From NCBI RefSeq assembly GCF_918731615.1, contig NZ_OU957226.1, positions 930,001 through 994,000 on the forward strand: a DNA stretch of 64,000 nt. Direction: 5' to 3'. Under the pieces are notes generated by a model. That model saw only the letters and a program-made list of their open reading frames with translations, had not been told where the DNA came from and ran no database searches. The position numbers and the translations under genes are program-made. Source of the DNA: Flavobacterium sp. CECT 9288. GTDB lineage: Bacteria > Bacteroidota > Bacteroidia > Flavobacteriales > Flavobacteriaceae. Below, one piece after another: positions 27,213 to 36,884 of this stretch (positions are counted from its first letter, which is position 1; each line of letters starts with the position of its first letter).

Positions 27213-29630
27213 TTGAAAATAATTAATAAGTTTTACCCACACGCTCTTGCCATTTTTGGTTTTGTTCTTGTTTCCTTGATTTACTTTTATCCAGTTTTGC
27301 AAGGAAAACAAATTTTCCAATCGGATATTGTTCAATATACAGGCATGGCCAAGGAACAAAACGATTTTAGAGCCACAAATGATGTAGAACCGTATTGGAC
27401 TAATTCTGCGTTTGGTGGAATGCCTACGTATCAATTAGGAGCCAAATATTCGCATGATTATATTGGTGCTCTGGATGATGCATTGCGATTTTTACCTCGT
27501 CCTGCTGATTATTTATTTCTTTACTTTTTAGGTTTTTATGCATTATTATTAGTGCTGAAAATAGATCCTCTAAAGGCCTTCTTCGGAGCCTTGGCTTTTG
27601 GATTTTCCACTTATTTGATTGTTATTTTGGGTGTAGGGCATAATGCAAAAGCACATGCAATTGGGTACATGCCACTTGTTGTTGCGGGATTTATTTTGGT
27701 TTTCCAAAAAAAATACGTGTTGGGTGGATTGATCACACTTTTTGCGACAGCATTAGAGATCAATGCGAATCACTTTCAAATGACGTATTACCTCTTGATT
27801 TTCCTTTTAATACTCTCAGGGTATTTTATATATAAATACATAAAGGATAAAGAATATAAGACGTTACTATATTCTTTTGGAGTTCTAGCAGTTGCTGGTA
27901 TTTTTGCGCTTGGTGCCAATGCAACTAACTTATTGGCTACTTCTGAATATACTAATTTCAGTATCAGAGGCAAAAGTGAGCTTACTTTTAACCCTGATGG
28001 GACTAAAAACCAGACTACTTCATCCATGTCTAAAGATTATATTACCGAATATAGTTATGGCGTAATGGAAAGCTTTAACCTTATTGCTCCTCGTCTTTTT
28101 GGAGGTTCAAATAATGAAAAAGTAGGCAAGGATAGTCACATGTTTGAGTTCATGATAGGACAAGGAGTTCCTGAGGATCAAGCAACTGATTTTGTCTCAG
28201 GAATGCCTACTTATTGGGGAGATCAACCCATCGTGGCAGCACCAGCTTACATAGGAATTGTAGTTTTCTTTTTGGCAGTGATGGCTTTGTTTTTAGACCA
28301 AAGAAAAATTAAATACGTTTTCTTAGCAGGCGCATTTGTTTCCTTACTGCTTTCTTGGGGAAAAAATTTCCCTCTATTAACTGATTTTTTTATTGAATAC
28401 ATACCGTTGTATGATAAGTTTAGAGCAGTGTCTTCTATTCAGGTAGTTTTAGAAATGTGCTTTCCAGTACTTGCAATAATGGGATTGCAATCGTATTTCA
28501 AATCAGATAAAAATGCGCAGTGGAAATCTTTGTATGAAACAACAATTCTTTCTTTAGGTATACTTCTTATTTTGTTTTTAAGTAAAAGCATGTTTAGTTT
28601 TTCTGGTGGTACTGATGCGTATTTTCAAGAAAGCTATGGTCCTGACTTTGTCAACGCTTTGAAGGAAGATAGAATGAGTTTGTTTAGTGCAGATTTGCTT
28701 CGCTCTGCTTTCTTTATAATATTGGTAGCTGGAGTTTTGTGGCTGTCTTTAAAGGAGAGATTTGCACAGAATACTGCTATTGTAATCGTGGGTCTATTGA
28801 TGGTTTCTGACTTGTTTTTTGTTGCTAAAAATTATGTTTCAGGTAAAGATTTTGTGAGCAAGTACCAAGTAGAAGCTCCTTTCCAAGAATCTCCATCAGA
28901 TGCGGAAATTTTAAAAGATACTTCAAATTATAGAGTATTTGAGGTAGGAGATATTATGGGTGCTAGAGCCTCTTATTTTCATAAATCTATTGGGGGTTAC
29001 AGTGCTGTGAGACCAAGAAGAATGCAGCAATTACTGGATTATCAAATTGTAAAAAACAATATCGAAGTGCTGAACATGCTTAATGTGAAGTATTTGATAC
29101 AGAAAGATAAGGAAGGGAAAGAGTTTCCGGTTGCTAACCCTGATGCCAATGGTAATGCATGGTTTGTAAGTCAGGTGAAACAAGTTAATTCTCCCGATGC
29201 CGAAATGAAAGCTTTGGATAAATTAGATTCAAAAAATACGGTTGTCATTAATACAAAGGAGTTTCAAGTAAAAAATACGGCTTTCGCCAAAGATAGTGCG
29301 GCTAAAATATCTGTAGTTACGTATAAACCCAATTACATCAAGTATACTGCTACCAATAAAAATGAAGGCTTCGCCGTATTCTCTGAAGCTTATTATGGTA
29401 AGGGTTGGAATGCTTACATTGACGATAAAAAAGTAGATCATTTGAGAGTTGATTATCTTTTAAGAGGATTGCCAATACCAGCTGGAAAACACAAAATTGA
29501 ATTTAAATTTGAGCCTCAAGTAGTAAAAACGGGTAGTACGATTACGCTGATAAGCGGAGTTGGAATATTATTACTACTGATTGGGGGAATTTATTACGAA
29601 AAAAAGAAGATCCAGAAGAACGTTGATTAG
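27213..29630 (+). CDS. YfhO family multi-pass membrane protein
   Basis: The 805-aa integral membrane protein has about twelve hydrophobic segments within residues 10-540 and again at 780-797. A long extracytoplasmic domain at about 550-775 includes YRVFEVGD, SIGGYSAVRPRR, LNVKYLI and YYGKGWNAYID, hallmarks of the YfhO family. YfhO relatives are GT-C-like glycosyltransferases; Bacillus YfhO takes part in lipoteichoic-acid glycosylation. It starts at TTG, followed by the membrane-helix sequence MKIINKFYPHALAIFGF. It is followed after 61 bases by a GT4 glycosyltransferase and then a flippase, so it probably glycosylates an envelope polymer or lipid. The acceptor is unknown. Confidence 0.88.
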   Translation: MKIINKFYPHALAIFGFVLVSLIYFYPVLQGKQIFQSDIVQYTGMAKEQNDFRATNDVEPYWTNSAFGGMPTYQLGAKYSHDYIGALDDALRFLPRPADYLFLYFLGFYALLLVLKIDPLKAFFGALAFGFSTYLIVILGVGHNAKAHAIGYMPLVVAGFILVFQKKYVLGGLITLFATALEINANHFQMTYYLLIFLLILSGYFIYKYIKDKEYKTLLYSFGVLAVAGIFALGANATNLLATSEYTNFSIRGKSELTFNPDGTKNQTTSSMSKDYITEYSYGVMESFNLIAPRLFGGSNNEKVGKDSHMFEFMIGQGVPEDQATDFVSGMPTYWGDQPIVAAPAYIGIVVFFLAVMALFLDQRKIKYVFLAGAFVSLLLSWGKNFPLLTDFFIEYIPLYDKFRAVSSIQVVLEMCFPVLAIMGLQSYFKSDKNAQWKSLYETTILSLGILLILFLSKSMFSFSGGTDAYFQESYGPDFVNALKEDRMSLFSADLLRSAFFIILVAGVLWLSLKERFAQNTAIVIVGLLMVSDLFFVAKNYVSGKDFVSKYQVEAPFQESPSDAEILKDTSNYRVFEVGDIMGARASYFHKSIGGYSAVRPRRMQQLLDYQIVKNNIEVLNMLNVKYLIQKDKEGKEFPVANPDANGNAWFVSQVKQVNSPDAEMKALDKLDSKNTVVINTKEFQVKNTAFAKDSAAKISVVTYKPNYIKYTATNKNEGFAVFSEAYYGKGWNAYIDDKKVDHLRVDYLLRGLPIPAGKHKIEFKFEPQVVKTGSTITLISGVGILLLLIGGIYYEKKKIQKNVD

Positions 29631-29691
29631 TTCATGTTGTTTTATTTTTTCGGAGTAGTTGTCAGGAATATTTTAATTCAACAGGAATAAA

Positions 29692-30981
29692 TTGAAAAAT
29701 AATAAAGTTTTAATAATTACCTATTATTGGCCACCGGCGGGAGGACCAGGAGTACAGCGTTGGCTTAAGTTTGTAAAGTATTTACCAGATTTTGGCGTTC
29801 AGCCAGTTGTTTATATTCCGGAGAATCCTACCTATCCTATTGTAGATCAAAATCTTGTAAGTGAGGTGTCAGATCAAGCAATTATTATCAAGCATAGGAT
29901 TTTTGAGCCTTATCAATTGGCCTCTTTTTTATCCAAGAATAAAACTCAAAAAATGAATTCGGGGATTATTCCTAATCAAAAAAAGCAATCTTTTCTTGAT
30001 AAAACTTTTCTTTGGGTTAGAGGGAATCTTTTTATTCCTGATGCCCGCGTTTTTTGGGTAAAACCATCAGTATCATTTTTAGAAAAATACATTTTAGAAA
30101 ATGATATTGATACCATTATTACTTCGGGTCCGCCACACAGTTTGCATCTTATTGGATTAGAATTAAAACAAAAATTAAATCTAAAATGGTTTGCTGATTT
30201 TAGAGATCCTTGGACCACAATAGGGTATCATAAATCTTTGCGATTATCAAGTTTTGCCGCCAAGAAACATAAAGCTTTAGAGCATCAAGTTTTGAATGCT
30301 GCTGATACGGTTATTGTAACGAGTAAAACTACTAAAATGGAATTTCAAGCGATTACAAATAAACCAATTTCGGTAATTACCAATGGTTATGATACAGAGC
30401 AAGTTGAAAAACAAATTTTAGATGTCAAATTTAGCTTAGCACATATTGGTTCTTTTCTCTCTGAGAGAAATCCAAAGATGTTATGGGAAGTGCTGCTGGA
30501 ACTGCTAGAGGAAATCCCTAGTTTTAAATTGAATTTAGAAATAAAACTAATAGGCGCGGTCAGTCAAGAAGTTTTAGAAACGATTTCTCAATTCGGGTTA
30601 AAAGAATATTTGAATAATCTGGGTTATGTTTCACATGCAGAAGCTATTGCGCACCAAAGAAAGTCACAGGTTTTGTTGCTAATCGAAATCAACTCTGAAG
30701 ATACTAAAAGTATTATCCCAGGGAAACTTTTTGAATACATGGTTTCCAATAGGCCTATTATAGCAATTGGGCCTGAAGATTCTGATTTTGCTGAAATTAT
30801 TACGAATACCAACACAGGTGTATTTTTTGACTATTCTGAGAAAATGAAACTTAAAAGAGTAATTTTAGAGTTTTATGATCAATTTTTAGAAGGAAGGTTG
30901 CAATCCAATGGAGTTGGTTTACATAACTATTCTAGAAAAAACCTTACTAAAGAATTAGTTCAATTGCTTAACAAAATATAG
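29692..30981 (+). CDS. Glycosyltransferase family 4-like protein
   Basis: The 429-aa product has a GT-B fold. The N-terminal Rossmann half begins VLIITYYWPPAGGPGVQRW, with WFADFRDPW in the middle, and the C-terminal half contains GYVSHAEAIAHQR and the donor-binding region IIPGKLFEYMVSNRPII, with the conserved Glu of the family's E-x7-E region nearby. There is no signal peptide, so it acts on the cytoplasmic face of the inner membrane. The TTG start is preceded by an AGGAATAA stretch. It sits between YfhO and a flippase with short gaps (61 and 38 bases), consistent with an operon building a cell-surface glycan. Confidence 0.9.
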   Translation: MKNNKVLIITYYWPPAGGPGVQRWLKFVKYLPDFGVQPVVYIPENPTYPIVDQNLVSEVSDQAIIIKHRIFEPYQLASFLSKNKTQKMNSGIIPNQKKQSFLDKTFLWVRGNLFIPDARVFWVKPSVSFLEKYILENDIDTIITSGPPHSLHLIGLELKQKLNLKWFADFRDPWTTIGYHKSLRLSSFAAKKHKALEHQVLNAADTVIVTSKTTKMEFQAITNKPISVITNGYDTEQVEKQILDVKFSLAHIGSFLSERNPKMLWEVLLELLEEIPSFKLNLEIKLIGAVSQEVLETISQFGLKEYLNNLGYVSHAEAIAHQRKSQVLLLIEINSEDTKSIIPGKLFEYMVSNRPIIAIGPEDSDFAEIITNTNTGVFFDYSEKMKLKRVILEFYDQFLEGRLQSNGVGLHNYSRKNLTKELVQLLNKI

Positions 30982-31019
30982 TAAAGTAAAGCCTGTTTGT
31001 GTTTTACAATCATTAAATA

Positions 31020-32486
31020 ATGGGAATAGTATTAAATCAATCATTAAAGAATACCATAATTACCTACGCCGGTTTTGGGATAGGAGCATTAAATACACTT
31101 TATTTATATCCTATTTTTTTAGGTGCTACGTATTATGCTCTAGCTAATTATATTTTATCTGTTGCCAATGTGATTATGCCTTTGTTTGCAATAGGAATGC
31201 AAAACACATTAGTCAAGTTTTATTCTCAATACAAAACAGATGAGGAGAAAGCTCAGTTTTTATCCTTTACGGTTTTGTTTCCACTATTGTTATCGATTCC
31301 ATTAATCTTTATTGGTTTTTTGTTTTTTGATGACATTTTATTTTTTGTTTCTAAAAAAAATCCAATTGTAAAAGATTTTATTTGGTTGATACCGTTTATA
31401 GGTTTATCAATGGCATATTTCGAAATATTTTATGCTTGGGCACGAGTGCATATGCACTCCGTTTTTGGTAATTTTATTAAAGAGGTTGGGCTTAGATTGT
31501 TGTCATTACTAGCATTAGTAGGAGTCTATTATAAGTGGATTACCATTGTAGATTTTATTTACATTACTGCTGGAATTTATTTTTTGGCACTTGTAGTCAC
31601 TATGGCTTATGCTTTTTATATCAAGATGCCTAGTTTTCAAATCGCGGTACCTAAAAACGTTAAAGACATTTTAGAGTATACTTTTTATATCATTTTATCA
31701 GGTAGTGTTGCCAATTTACTTTTGGATGGAGATAAAATTATGCTTAACCAATACATGGTTATCGATAATATTGCGTATTACTCTATTGCAACCTTTATAG
31801 CGTTAGTGATATCCGTTCCTAGTCGAGCCATGCATCAAATTGTTTATCCGATTACTGCAAAATTAATGCACGATAACAAACTCACGGAGTTGAATGTATT
31901 GTATAAAAAAACATCTATAAATCTGCAAGTTGTTGGTGGCTATGTCATGCTAGGTATTTTTGTTAATATTAATCAGTTGTATGAAATTGTTCCGAAGGAA
32001 TATAGTGGAGGAATATTAGTGGTTTTTATGATTGGAATTTCTAAGTACTTTGATTTAATTCTAGGGAATAATAATGCAATCATTTTCAATACAAAATACT
32101 ATCGTGCCGTTTTATTTTTAGGTGTATTTCTTGTAGTGGTAGCCATTGGTTTAAATGCTATTTTTATTCCTCTTTACGGGATTATGGGTTCTGCATTTGC
32201 TACATTGGTTTCTATAACATTGTACAGTATCGCTAAATTGCTTTTTGTTGTCAAAAGATTGCACTTATATCCTTTTACAAAGCAAACTTTACATTCACTA
32301 GCAATAACATTTTTGTTGTTTCTTATGTTTTATTTTTGGGATTTTCCTTTTAATCCTATTTTAAATATTTTACTAAAATCAATCTTGATTACAGTATTGT
32401 ATGTTTATGTTAATTACAAATTTGTTGTTTCAAATGAGATCAATGATGCTATAAATATGGTTCTCAAAAAAATAAAATTTTTGTAA
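31020..32486 (+). CDS. Oligosaccharide flippase (Wzx/MATE-MviN superfamily)
   Basis: The 488-aa product is almost entirely hydrophobic, with about 12-14 predicted membrane helices and short charged loops, matching polysaccharide-biosynthesis flippases. The first segment (SLKNTIITYAGFGIGALNTLYLYPIFLG, split by a short loop) and the mid-protein LDGDKIMLNQYM are typical. It would move lipid-linked saccharides across the inner membrane. It is the last gene of the DUF4834, YfhO and GT4 set. No terminator is obvious in the 200 bases that follow. Confidence 0.9.
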   Translation: MGIVLNQSLKNTIITYAGFGIGALNTLYLYPIFLGATYYALANYILSVANVIMPLFAIGMQNTLVKFYSQYKTDEEKAQFLSFTVLFPLLLSIPLIFIGFLFFDDILFFVSKKNPIVKDFIWLIPFIGLSMAYFEIFYAWARVHMHSVFGNFIKEVGLRLLSLLALVGVYYKWITIVDFIYITAGIYFLALVVTMAYAFYIKMPSFQIAVPKNVKDILEYTFYIILSGSVANLLLDGDKIMLNQYMVIDNIAYYSIATFIALVISVPSRAMHQIVYPITAKLMHDNKLTELNVLYKKTSINLQVVGGYVMLGIFVNINQLYEIVPKEYSGGILVVFMIGISKYFDLILGNNNAIIFNTKYYRAVLFLGVFLVVVAIGLNAIFIPLYGIMGSAFATLVSITLYSIAKLLFVVKRLHLYPFTKQTLHSLAITFLLFLMFYFWDFPFNPILNILLKSILITVLYVYVNYKFVVSNEINDAINMVLKKIKFL

Positions 32487-32615
32487 AGATTAATCGCAAC
32501 TGTGAACTCTAATTTTATAGGATACTAGTCTATTTCTTGTTATTAAATTTTTCTTGTATTTCTAGTTTGAATTTTTCATTAAAAATAATTGAAATATCAC
32601 TAAAAGTGGGTATTG

Positions 32616-32643
32616 TTGGTGTGTGATTAAGATGGTAATTTTG
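32616..32643 (+). promoter_or_regulatory. Candidate sigma-A promoter (TTG / TAATTTTG)
   Basis: A TTG -33 element at 32616-32618 and a TAATTTTG -7 element at 32636-32643 are separated by 17 bases, within the usual Flavobacterium spacing. The ATG of the 102-aa gene lies 44 bases downstream. Confidence 0.6.
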
Positions 32644-32687
32644 TGGTGCATTATAAAATAATATAAAGTACAAAAGGACTCATTTAA

Positions 32688-32996
32688 ATGATACATACAA
32701 CGTCACAAGCAGAAAGTTCAAATGCTAACTTGGTTAAATTTTCTAATCTTTTGAAAGGAAAAACGAAAGAAGGATTTGTAGTCGTAGAACGCAATGATAA
32801 ACTTCCTTATGCGGTATTATTGAAAAAGAAAAAGAAAGTAAACCACATCTATAATTTTGCAATTTTTTGTGCAACTTTAGGGTTATGGTCTTTTGTATGG
32901 ATTTACATTACGCAAGTTTCATCAAAAGCTAAAAAGATTTTAATATCGATTGATGAGGATGGAAATCCATTTGAAGAAAAATGCTACATGGGATAA
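32688..32996 (+). CDS. Conserved-type hypothetical protein with one membrane helix
   Basis: The 102-aa product has a soluble basic N-terminal part (about 1-50; SNLLKGKTKEGFVVVERND and KKKKKV), a single membrane helix (about 53-78; IYNFAIFCATLGLWSFVWI) and a short acidic tail. There is no signal peptide. The positive cluster just before the helix predicts a cytoplasmic N-terminus. No family was recognised. It has its own promoter-like sequence and is followed 48 bases later by the DUF3575 gene, so the two may be cotranscribed. Confidence 0.7.
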   Translation: MIHTTSQAESSNANLVKFSNLLKGKTKEGFVVVERNDKLPYAVLLKKKKKVNHIYNFAIFCATLGLWSFVWIYITQVSSKAKKILISIDEDGNPFEEKCYMG

Positions 32997-33003
32997 TTTT
33001 TAT

Positions 33004-33011
33004 TATTTTTG
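33004..33011 (+). promoter_or_regulatory. -7 element TATTTTTG for the DUF3575 gene
   Basis: A TAnnTTTG match ends 33 bases before the ATG at 33045 and overlaps the distal TTG at 33009, which is therefore rejected as the start. Confidence 0.55.
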
Positions 33012-33044
33012 AAATCAATATTCAAATATTTTAATAGACTCATT

Positions 33045-33842
33045 ATGAAATGTAAATTACTTATCCTTGCAGCTGTGCTGTTTAACATTAGTATTGCTGT
33101 TGCACAATCTCCTGGAGAAATTGATAGTAAAGAACGTATCACTATCAGTGATGATGTAGATTCTCCAAAAAAGAACAACTTTAAAATCAGTTTAACCAGT
33201 TTAATTTTTGGAAACTATCAGTTGCAATACGAAAGAAGTCTTACTAAGCGCATTGGACTTGTTGTAGGGTATAGTTTTATTCCAAAAGGAGCAGTTCCAT
33301 TTAGAACACAATTAAATGACTTAACAGCAGATAGCGAAGATACTCAAGGTATTTTTGAAAATGCAGAATTGGGTTACAAAGCTTTTACTCCAGAGATTAG
33401 ATTTTACTTAGGAAAAGGATACGGAAAAGGTTTTTATGTAGCTCCATTCTACAGAAATGTAAGGTATGATATTACCAATGTAAATTTCACTTTTAGTAGT
33501 GAACCTGCAGGAGTAACAAAGCAAAATCTTGCAATGGGCGGTGAATTGACTGCTAATTCCTTTGGATTACAGCTTGGTGCACAATTTCATTTAGGGAAAC
33601 ATATCATCCTTGATTGGTGGATCGTAGGTCCTCATTATGGTACTTCAAAAGGTGATTTTGTGGGAATAACGGATAGAAACTTAACAACTTTTGAACAGCA
33701 AGAGTTGAAAAAAGAACTAGATAACATTGAACTTCCATTATCTGATATAAAAACAGAGGTTAATGCTCGTGGTGCTAAGATCATTGTAAGTGGCCCATGG
33801 GGTGGTGTAAGAAGCGGAATTAGCTTAGGATACCGATTCTAA
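33045..33842 (+). CDS. DUF3575-type outer-membrane beta-barrel protein
   Basis: The 265-aa product has a clear signal peptide (MKCKLLILAAVLFN..., cleavage near VAQS). A small beta-barrel follows, with LTSLIFGNYQLQYER near its start, an aromatic strand pattern, and KGFYVAPFYRNVRY, as in DUF3575 proteins. It ends in SGISLGYRF, a typical C-terminal barrel strand with terminal Phe recognised by BamA. The insertion at about 205-240 is charged and probably an external loop or plug. The ATG at 33045 is supported by the signal peptide and the upstream -7 element. The function of DUF3575 proteins is unknown. Confidence 0.85.
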   Translation: MKCKLLILAAVLFNISIAVAQSPGEIDSKERITISDDVDSPKKNNFKISLTSLIFGNYQLQYERSLTKRIGLVVGYSFIPKGAVPFRTQLNDLTADSEDTQGIFENAELGYKAFTPEIRFYLGKGYGKGFYVAPFYRNVRYDITNVNFTFSSEPAGVTKQNLAMGGELTANSFGLQLGAQFHLGKHIILDWWIVGPHYGTSKGDFVGITDRNLTTFEQQELKKELDNIELPLSDIKTEVNARGAKIIVSGPWGGVRSGISLGYRF

Positions 33843-33861
33843 ATAACTTATTGCAAATATT

Positions 33862-33899
33862 AAAAGCCGATATACTTGAAAAAGTATATCGGCTTTTTT
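33862..33899. terminator. Strong bidirectional terminator between DUF3575 gene and uvrA
   Basis: A perfect 16-bp stem (AAAAGCCGATATACTT with AAGTATATCGGCTTTT) has a GAAA-type 4-base loop and a T run, ending one base before the uvrA stop codon. The symmetry permits function on both strands. Confidence 0.93.
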
Positions 33900-33900
33900 A

Positions 33901-36699
33901 TTATTTTAGAACTGCTTTTAAATAGGTTCCAGTAATAGATTCTTTATTTTTCACAACCTGCTCTGGAGTACCAACCGCTAATAATTTTCCGCCATTTTCT
34001 CCACCTTCGGGACCAAGATCAATTAACCAGTCGGCACATTTAATCAGATCAAGATTGTGTTCAATTACTATTATAGAATGTCCTTTCTCAATTAAAGCCT
34101 CAAAGGAAGCTAATAATTTCTTGATGTCATGAAAATGTAAACCGGTTGTTGGTTCATCAAAAACAAATAAAGCTTTGTCTTTTGTGGCACCTTTTACTAA
34201 AAATGAAGCCAGTTTTATACGTTGTGCTTCTCCGCCAGAAAGGGTAGAGGATGATTGTCCTAATTGTACATAACCCAAACCGACATCCTGAAGAGGTTGT
34301 AGTTTTTGAGTTATTTTAGTTTGTTTCTGAGCTGTAAAAAAAGCAATTGCATCATCTATAGTCAAGGTTAGAATTTCATGAATATTTTTCCCTTCAAACG
34401 CTACCTCTAATACTTCTTTTTTAAATCGTTTACCGTGGCAGGTTTCACATGGCAATTGCACATCAGCCATAAATACCATCTCTACGTTGATAGATCCTTC
34501 TCCTTTGCAGGTTTCGCAGCGCCCACCATCAACATTAAATGAAAAATGTTTAGCTTGGTATCCTCTTACTTTTGAAAGTTTTTCTTTGGCATACAAATCC
34601 CGAATGTCGTCATACGCCTTAATATACGTTACCGGATTTGAACGTGAACTTCTACCTATAGGATTTTGATCTACATATTCGATATGTTTTATTTGCGAAA
34701 ACGAACCTGATATTTCTGAGAATTGTCCCGCTTTCTCTCCAATATTTTCTAGCTTTTTTTGCATAGCTGGAAAAAGAATTTTCTTTACCAGTGTACTTTT
34801 TCCACTACCTGAAACACCTGTAATGACCGTTAACACATCTAGCGGAAATGTAACATCAATATTTTGTAAGTTGTTTTCTCGAGCTCCTTTAATTTCTATG
34901 AAGTTCTTAAACTGTCGGCGTTTTTTTGGTACCGAAATTTCTAAATCACCATTCAGATATTTTGCAGTAAGTGAAGTTGATTTTAATATCTCGTCAAATG
35001 TTCCTTGAGCCACTAAATTTCCACCAAGACTTCCAGCTTCGGGGCCAATGTCTATAATCATATCAGCCGCTTTCATGATATCCTCGTCATGCTCTACAAC
35101 AATTACAGTATTACCTAAGTCGCGTAAAGAAAGCAGAACTTTTATTAGTCTTTCGGTATCTTTTGGGTGTAACCCGATGCTTGGCTCATCCAAGATATAC
35201 ATAGATCCTACCAGGCTGCTGCCAAGTGAAGTAGCTAAGTTAATACGTTGTGATTCACCACCAGACAGTGTGGCTGAGTTTCTATTGAGTGTTAAGTAAT
35301 CAAGACCTACCTCGGTTAAAAAAGACAATCTGTTGTTGATTTCAATAAGTAATCTGTTGGCTATTTGTTTTTCATAAACGTTTAATTCTAAGTTTTTGAA
35401 AAAAGTAACCAAGTGCTTGATAGGCAAATCAACCAAATCAGAAACTGTTTTTTGATTAATCTTAACATAAGAAGCTTCTACACGCAGCCTTTTTCCCTTA
35501 CATGCGGTACACTTTGTCTTGCCTCGATAGCGAGAAAGCATCACTCTATTTTGGATTTTATAGTTTTTTTCTTCAAGCTCTTTAAAAAAATCATTTAAGC
35601 CTTGAAAATAACCATTTCCTGTCCAAAGAACTTCTTTTTGTTCTTCAGTAAGTTGATAAAAAGGTTTGTGAATGGGAAAATCAAATTTGTAAGCTTTGTT
35701 AACTAACTCGTCACGATACCAACTCATACTATCATCACGCCATGGAAAAATAGCATTTTCAAAAACAGATAAAGTAGTGTTAGGAACAACTAGTTCAGCA
35801 TCTATACCAATAACGTTTCCGTAGCCTTCACACACTGGGCAGGCGCCATAAGGATTATTGAAACTAAACAAATGTACATTTGGTTCTAAAAAAGTGATGC
35901 CATCCAGTTCAAAATTATTTGAAAAAGTATGTTTGATATGGGTGTTTAATTCTTGTAAGTAGCAAACGCCTTTCCCTTCAAAAAAAGCAGTTTGAACTGC
36001 ATCGGCAAGGCGGTTGTAAAATTCTTCTTCAACTTCGGGATCTTGGTTAACCACAATACGATCCACTATTAAATAAATTTCTTTATCGTTTATAGCTTCA
36101 GGAACAGCATCTAGCCTAATCATTTCATTGTTTACCAATATTCTAGCAAAACCCTGTTGCAAAAGAACATTAAGCTTGTCATGTATTTTTCTGCCTGGTT
36201 CTAAATGAATGGGAGCTAATAACAACCATTTACTGTTTTGTTCTAGCTTTTTTACCGCATTTACTACATCAGTAACTGTGTTTTTTTTGACTTCAGCACC
36301 AGAAACTGGGGAATAAGTGCGTCCTATTCTTGCAAAAAGTAATTTTATATAGTCGTAAATTTCAGTAGAGGTGCCCACTGTAGAACGGGCATTTGTAGTG
36401 TTGACCTTTTGTTCAATGGCAATAGCTGGAGCAATACCTTTAATATATTCTACCTTTGGTTTATCGAGCCTGCCAAGAAATTGACGGGCATAAGAGGATA
36501 AGCTTTCTACATACCTACGCTGTCCCTCGGCGTACAAAGTATCAAATGCTAAGCTTGATTTTCCAGATCCAGAAAGACCTGTAATAACCACTAGTTTATT
36601 TCTAGGTATAGCAACATCCACGTTTTTTAAATTGTGTACTTGCGCTCCTTTTATAATGATATTTTTCTTTGGGTCTAATTTAGAAAGGTCAACTTGCAT
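33901..36699 (-). CDS. uvrA: Excinuclease ABC subunit UvrA
   Basis: The 932-aa protein has two ABC ATPase modules. Walker A sequences are GLSGSGKSS (about residue 30) and GVSGSGKST (about 630). The signature motifs are LSGGESQR and LSGGEAQR, with Walker B regions VFDEPTTGLH and YILDEPSIGLH. Zinc-binding CxxC pairs appear in CPVCEGYG, CTACKGKR, CETCKGEG and CETCHGKR. It recognises helix-distorting DNA damage and loads UvrB in nucleotide excision repair. The length is normal. The ATG at 36699 begins MQVDLSKLDP; a TTG ten codons upstream precedes the predicted transcript start and is rejected. No uvrB lies nearby. Confidence 0.98.
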   Translation of the reverse strand: MQVDLSKLDPKKNIIIKGAQVHNLKNVDVAIPRNKLVVITGLSGSGKSSLAFDTLYAEGQRRYVESLSSYARQFLGRLDKPKVEYIKGIAPAIAIEQKVNTTNARSTVGTSTEIYDYIKLLFARIGRTYSPVSGAEVKKNTVTDVVNAVKKLEQNSKWLLLAPIHLEPGRKIHDKLNVLLQQGFARILVNNEMIRLDAVPEAINDKEIYLIVDRIVVNQDPEVEEEFYNRLADAVQTAFFEGKGVCYLQELNTHIKHTFSNNFELDGITFLEPNVHLFSFNNPYGACPVCEGYGNVIGIDAELVVPNTTLSVFENAIFPWRDDSMSWYRDELVNKAYKFDFPIHKPFYQLTEEQKEVLWTGNGYFQGLNDFFKELEEKNYKIQNRVMLSRYRGKTKCTACKGKRLRVEASYVKINQKTVSDLVDLPIKHLVTFFKNLELNVYEKQIANRLLIEINNRLSFLTEVGLDYLTLNRNSATLSGGESQRINLATSLGSSLVGSMYILDEPSIGLHPKDTERLIKVLLSLRDLGNTVIVVEHDEDIMKAADMIIDIGPEAGSLGGNLVAQGTFDEILKSTSLTAKYLNGDLEISVPKKRRQFKNFIEIKGARENNLQNIDVTFPLDVLTVITGVSGSGKSTLVKKILFPAMQKKLENIGEKAGQFSEISGSFSQIKHIEYVDQNPIGRSSRSNPVTYIKAYDDIRDLYAKEKLSKVRGYQAKHFSFNVDGGRCETCKGEGSINVEMVFMADVQLPCETCHGKRFKKEVLEVAFEGKNIHEILTLTIDDAIAFFTAQKQTKITQKLQPLQDVGLGYVQLGQSSSTLSGGEAQRIKLASFLVKGATKDKALFVFDEPTTGLHFHDIKKLLASFEALIEKGHSIIVIEHNLDLIKCADWLIDLGPEGGENGGKLLAVGTPEQVVKNKESITGTYLKAVLK

Positions 36700-36716
36700 A
36701 AAAATGATAATTTTTA

Positions 36717-36724
36717 CAAAAGTA
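36717..36724 (-). promoter_or_regulatory. -7 element TACTTTTG for uvrA
   Basis: This minus-strand TAnnTTTG match ends 17 bases before the ATG at 36699. No LexA-like palindrome was noticed around it. Confidence 0.55.
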
Positions 36725-36854
36725 ATCAATTTTGAACAGAGATTTCAGGATGAACAACTCACAAATAATGATTAAAAATGAGGTTTAAAAGTCAATTTTG
36801 GCCTTGTATGGTAATTATGTTTTCCATCCGATAAATAAGTACTATTTTTAGATT

Positions 36855-36862
36855 TATTTTTG
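36855..36862 (+). promoter_or_regulatory. -7 element TATTTTTG for the PUL regulator
   Basis: A TAnnTTTG match ends 22 bases before the TTG start at 36885. Confidence 0.5.
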
Positions 36863-36884
36863 ACAAAACAAACAAACGCTACCA

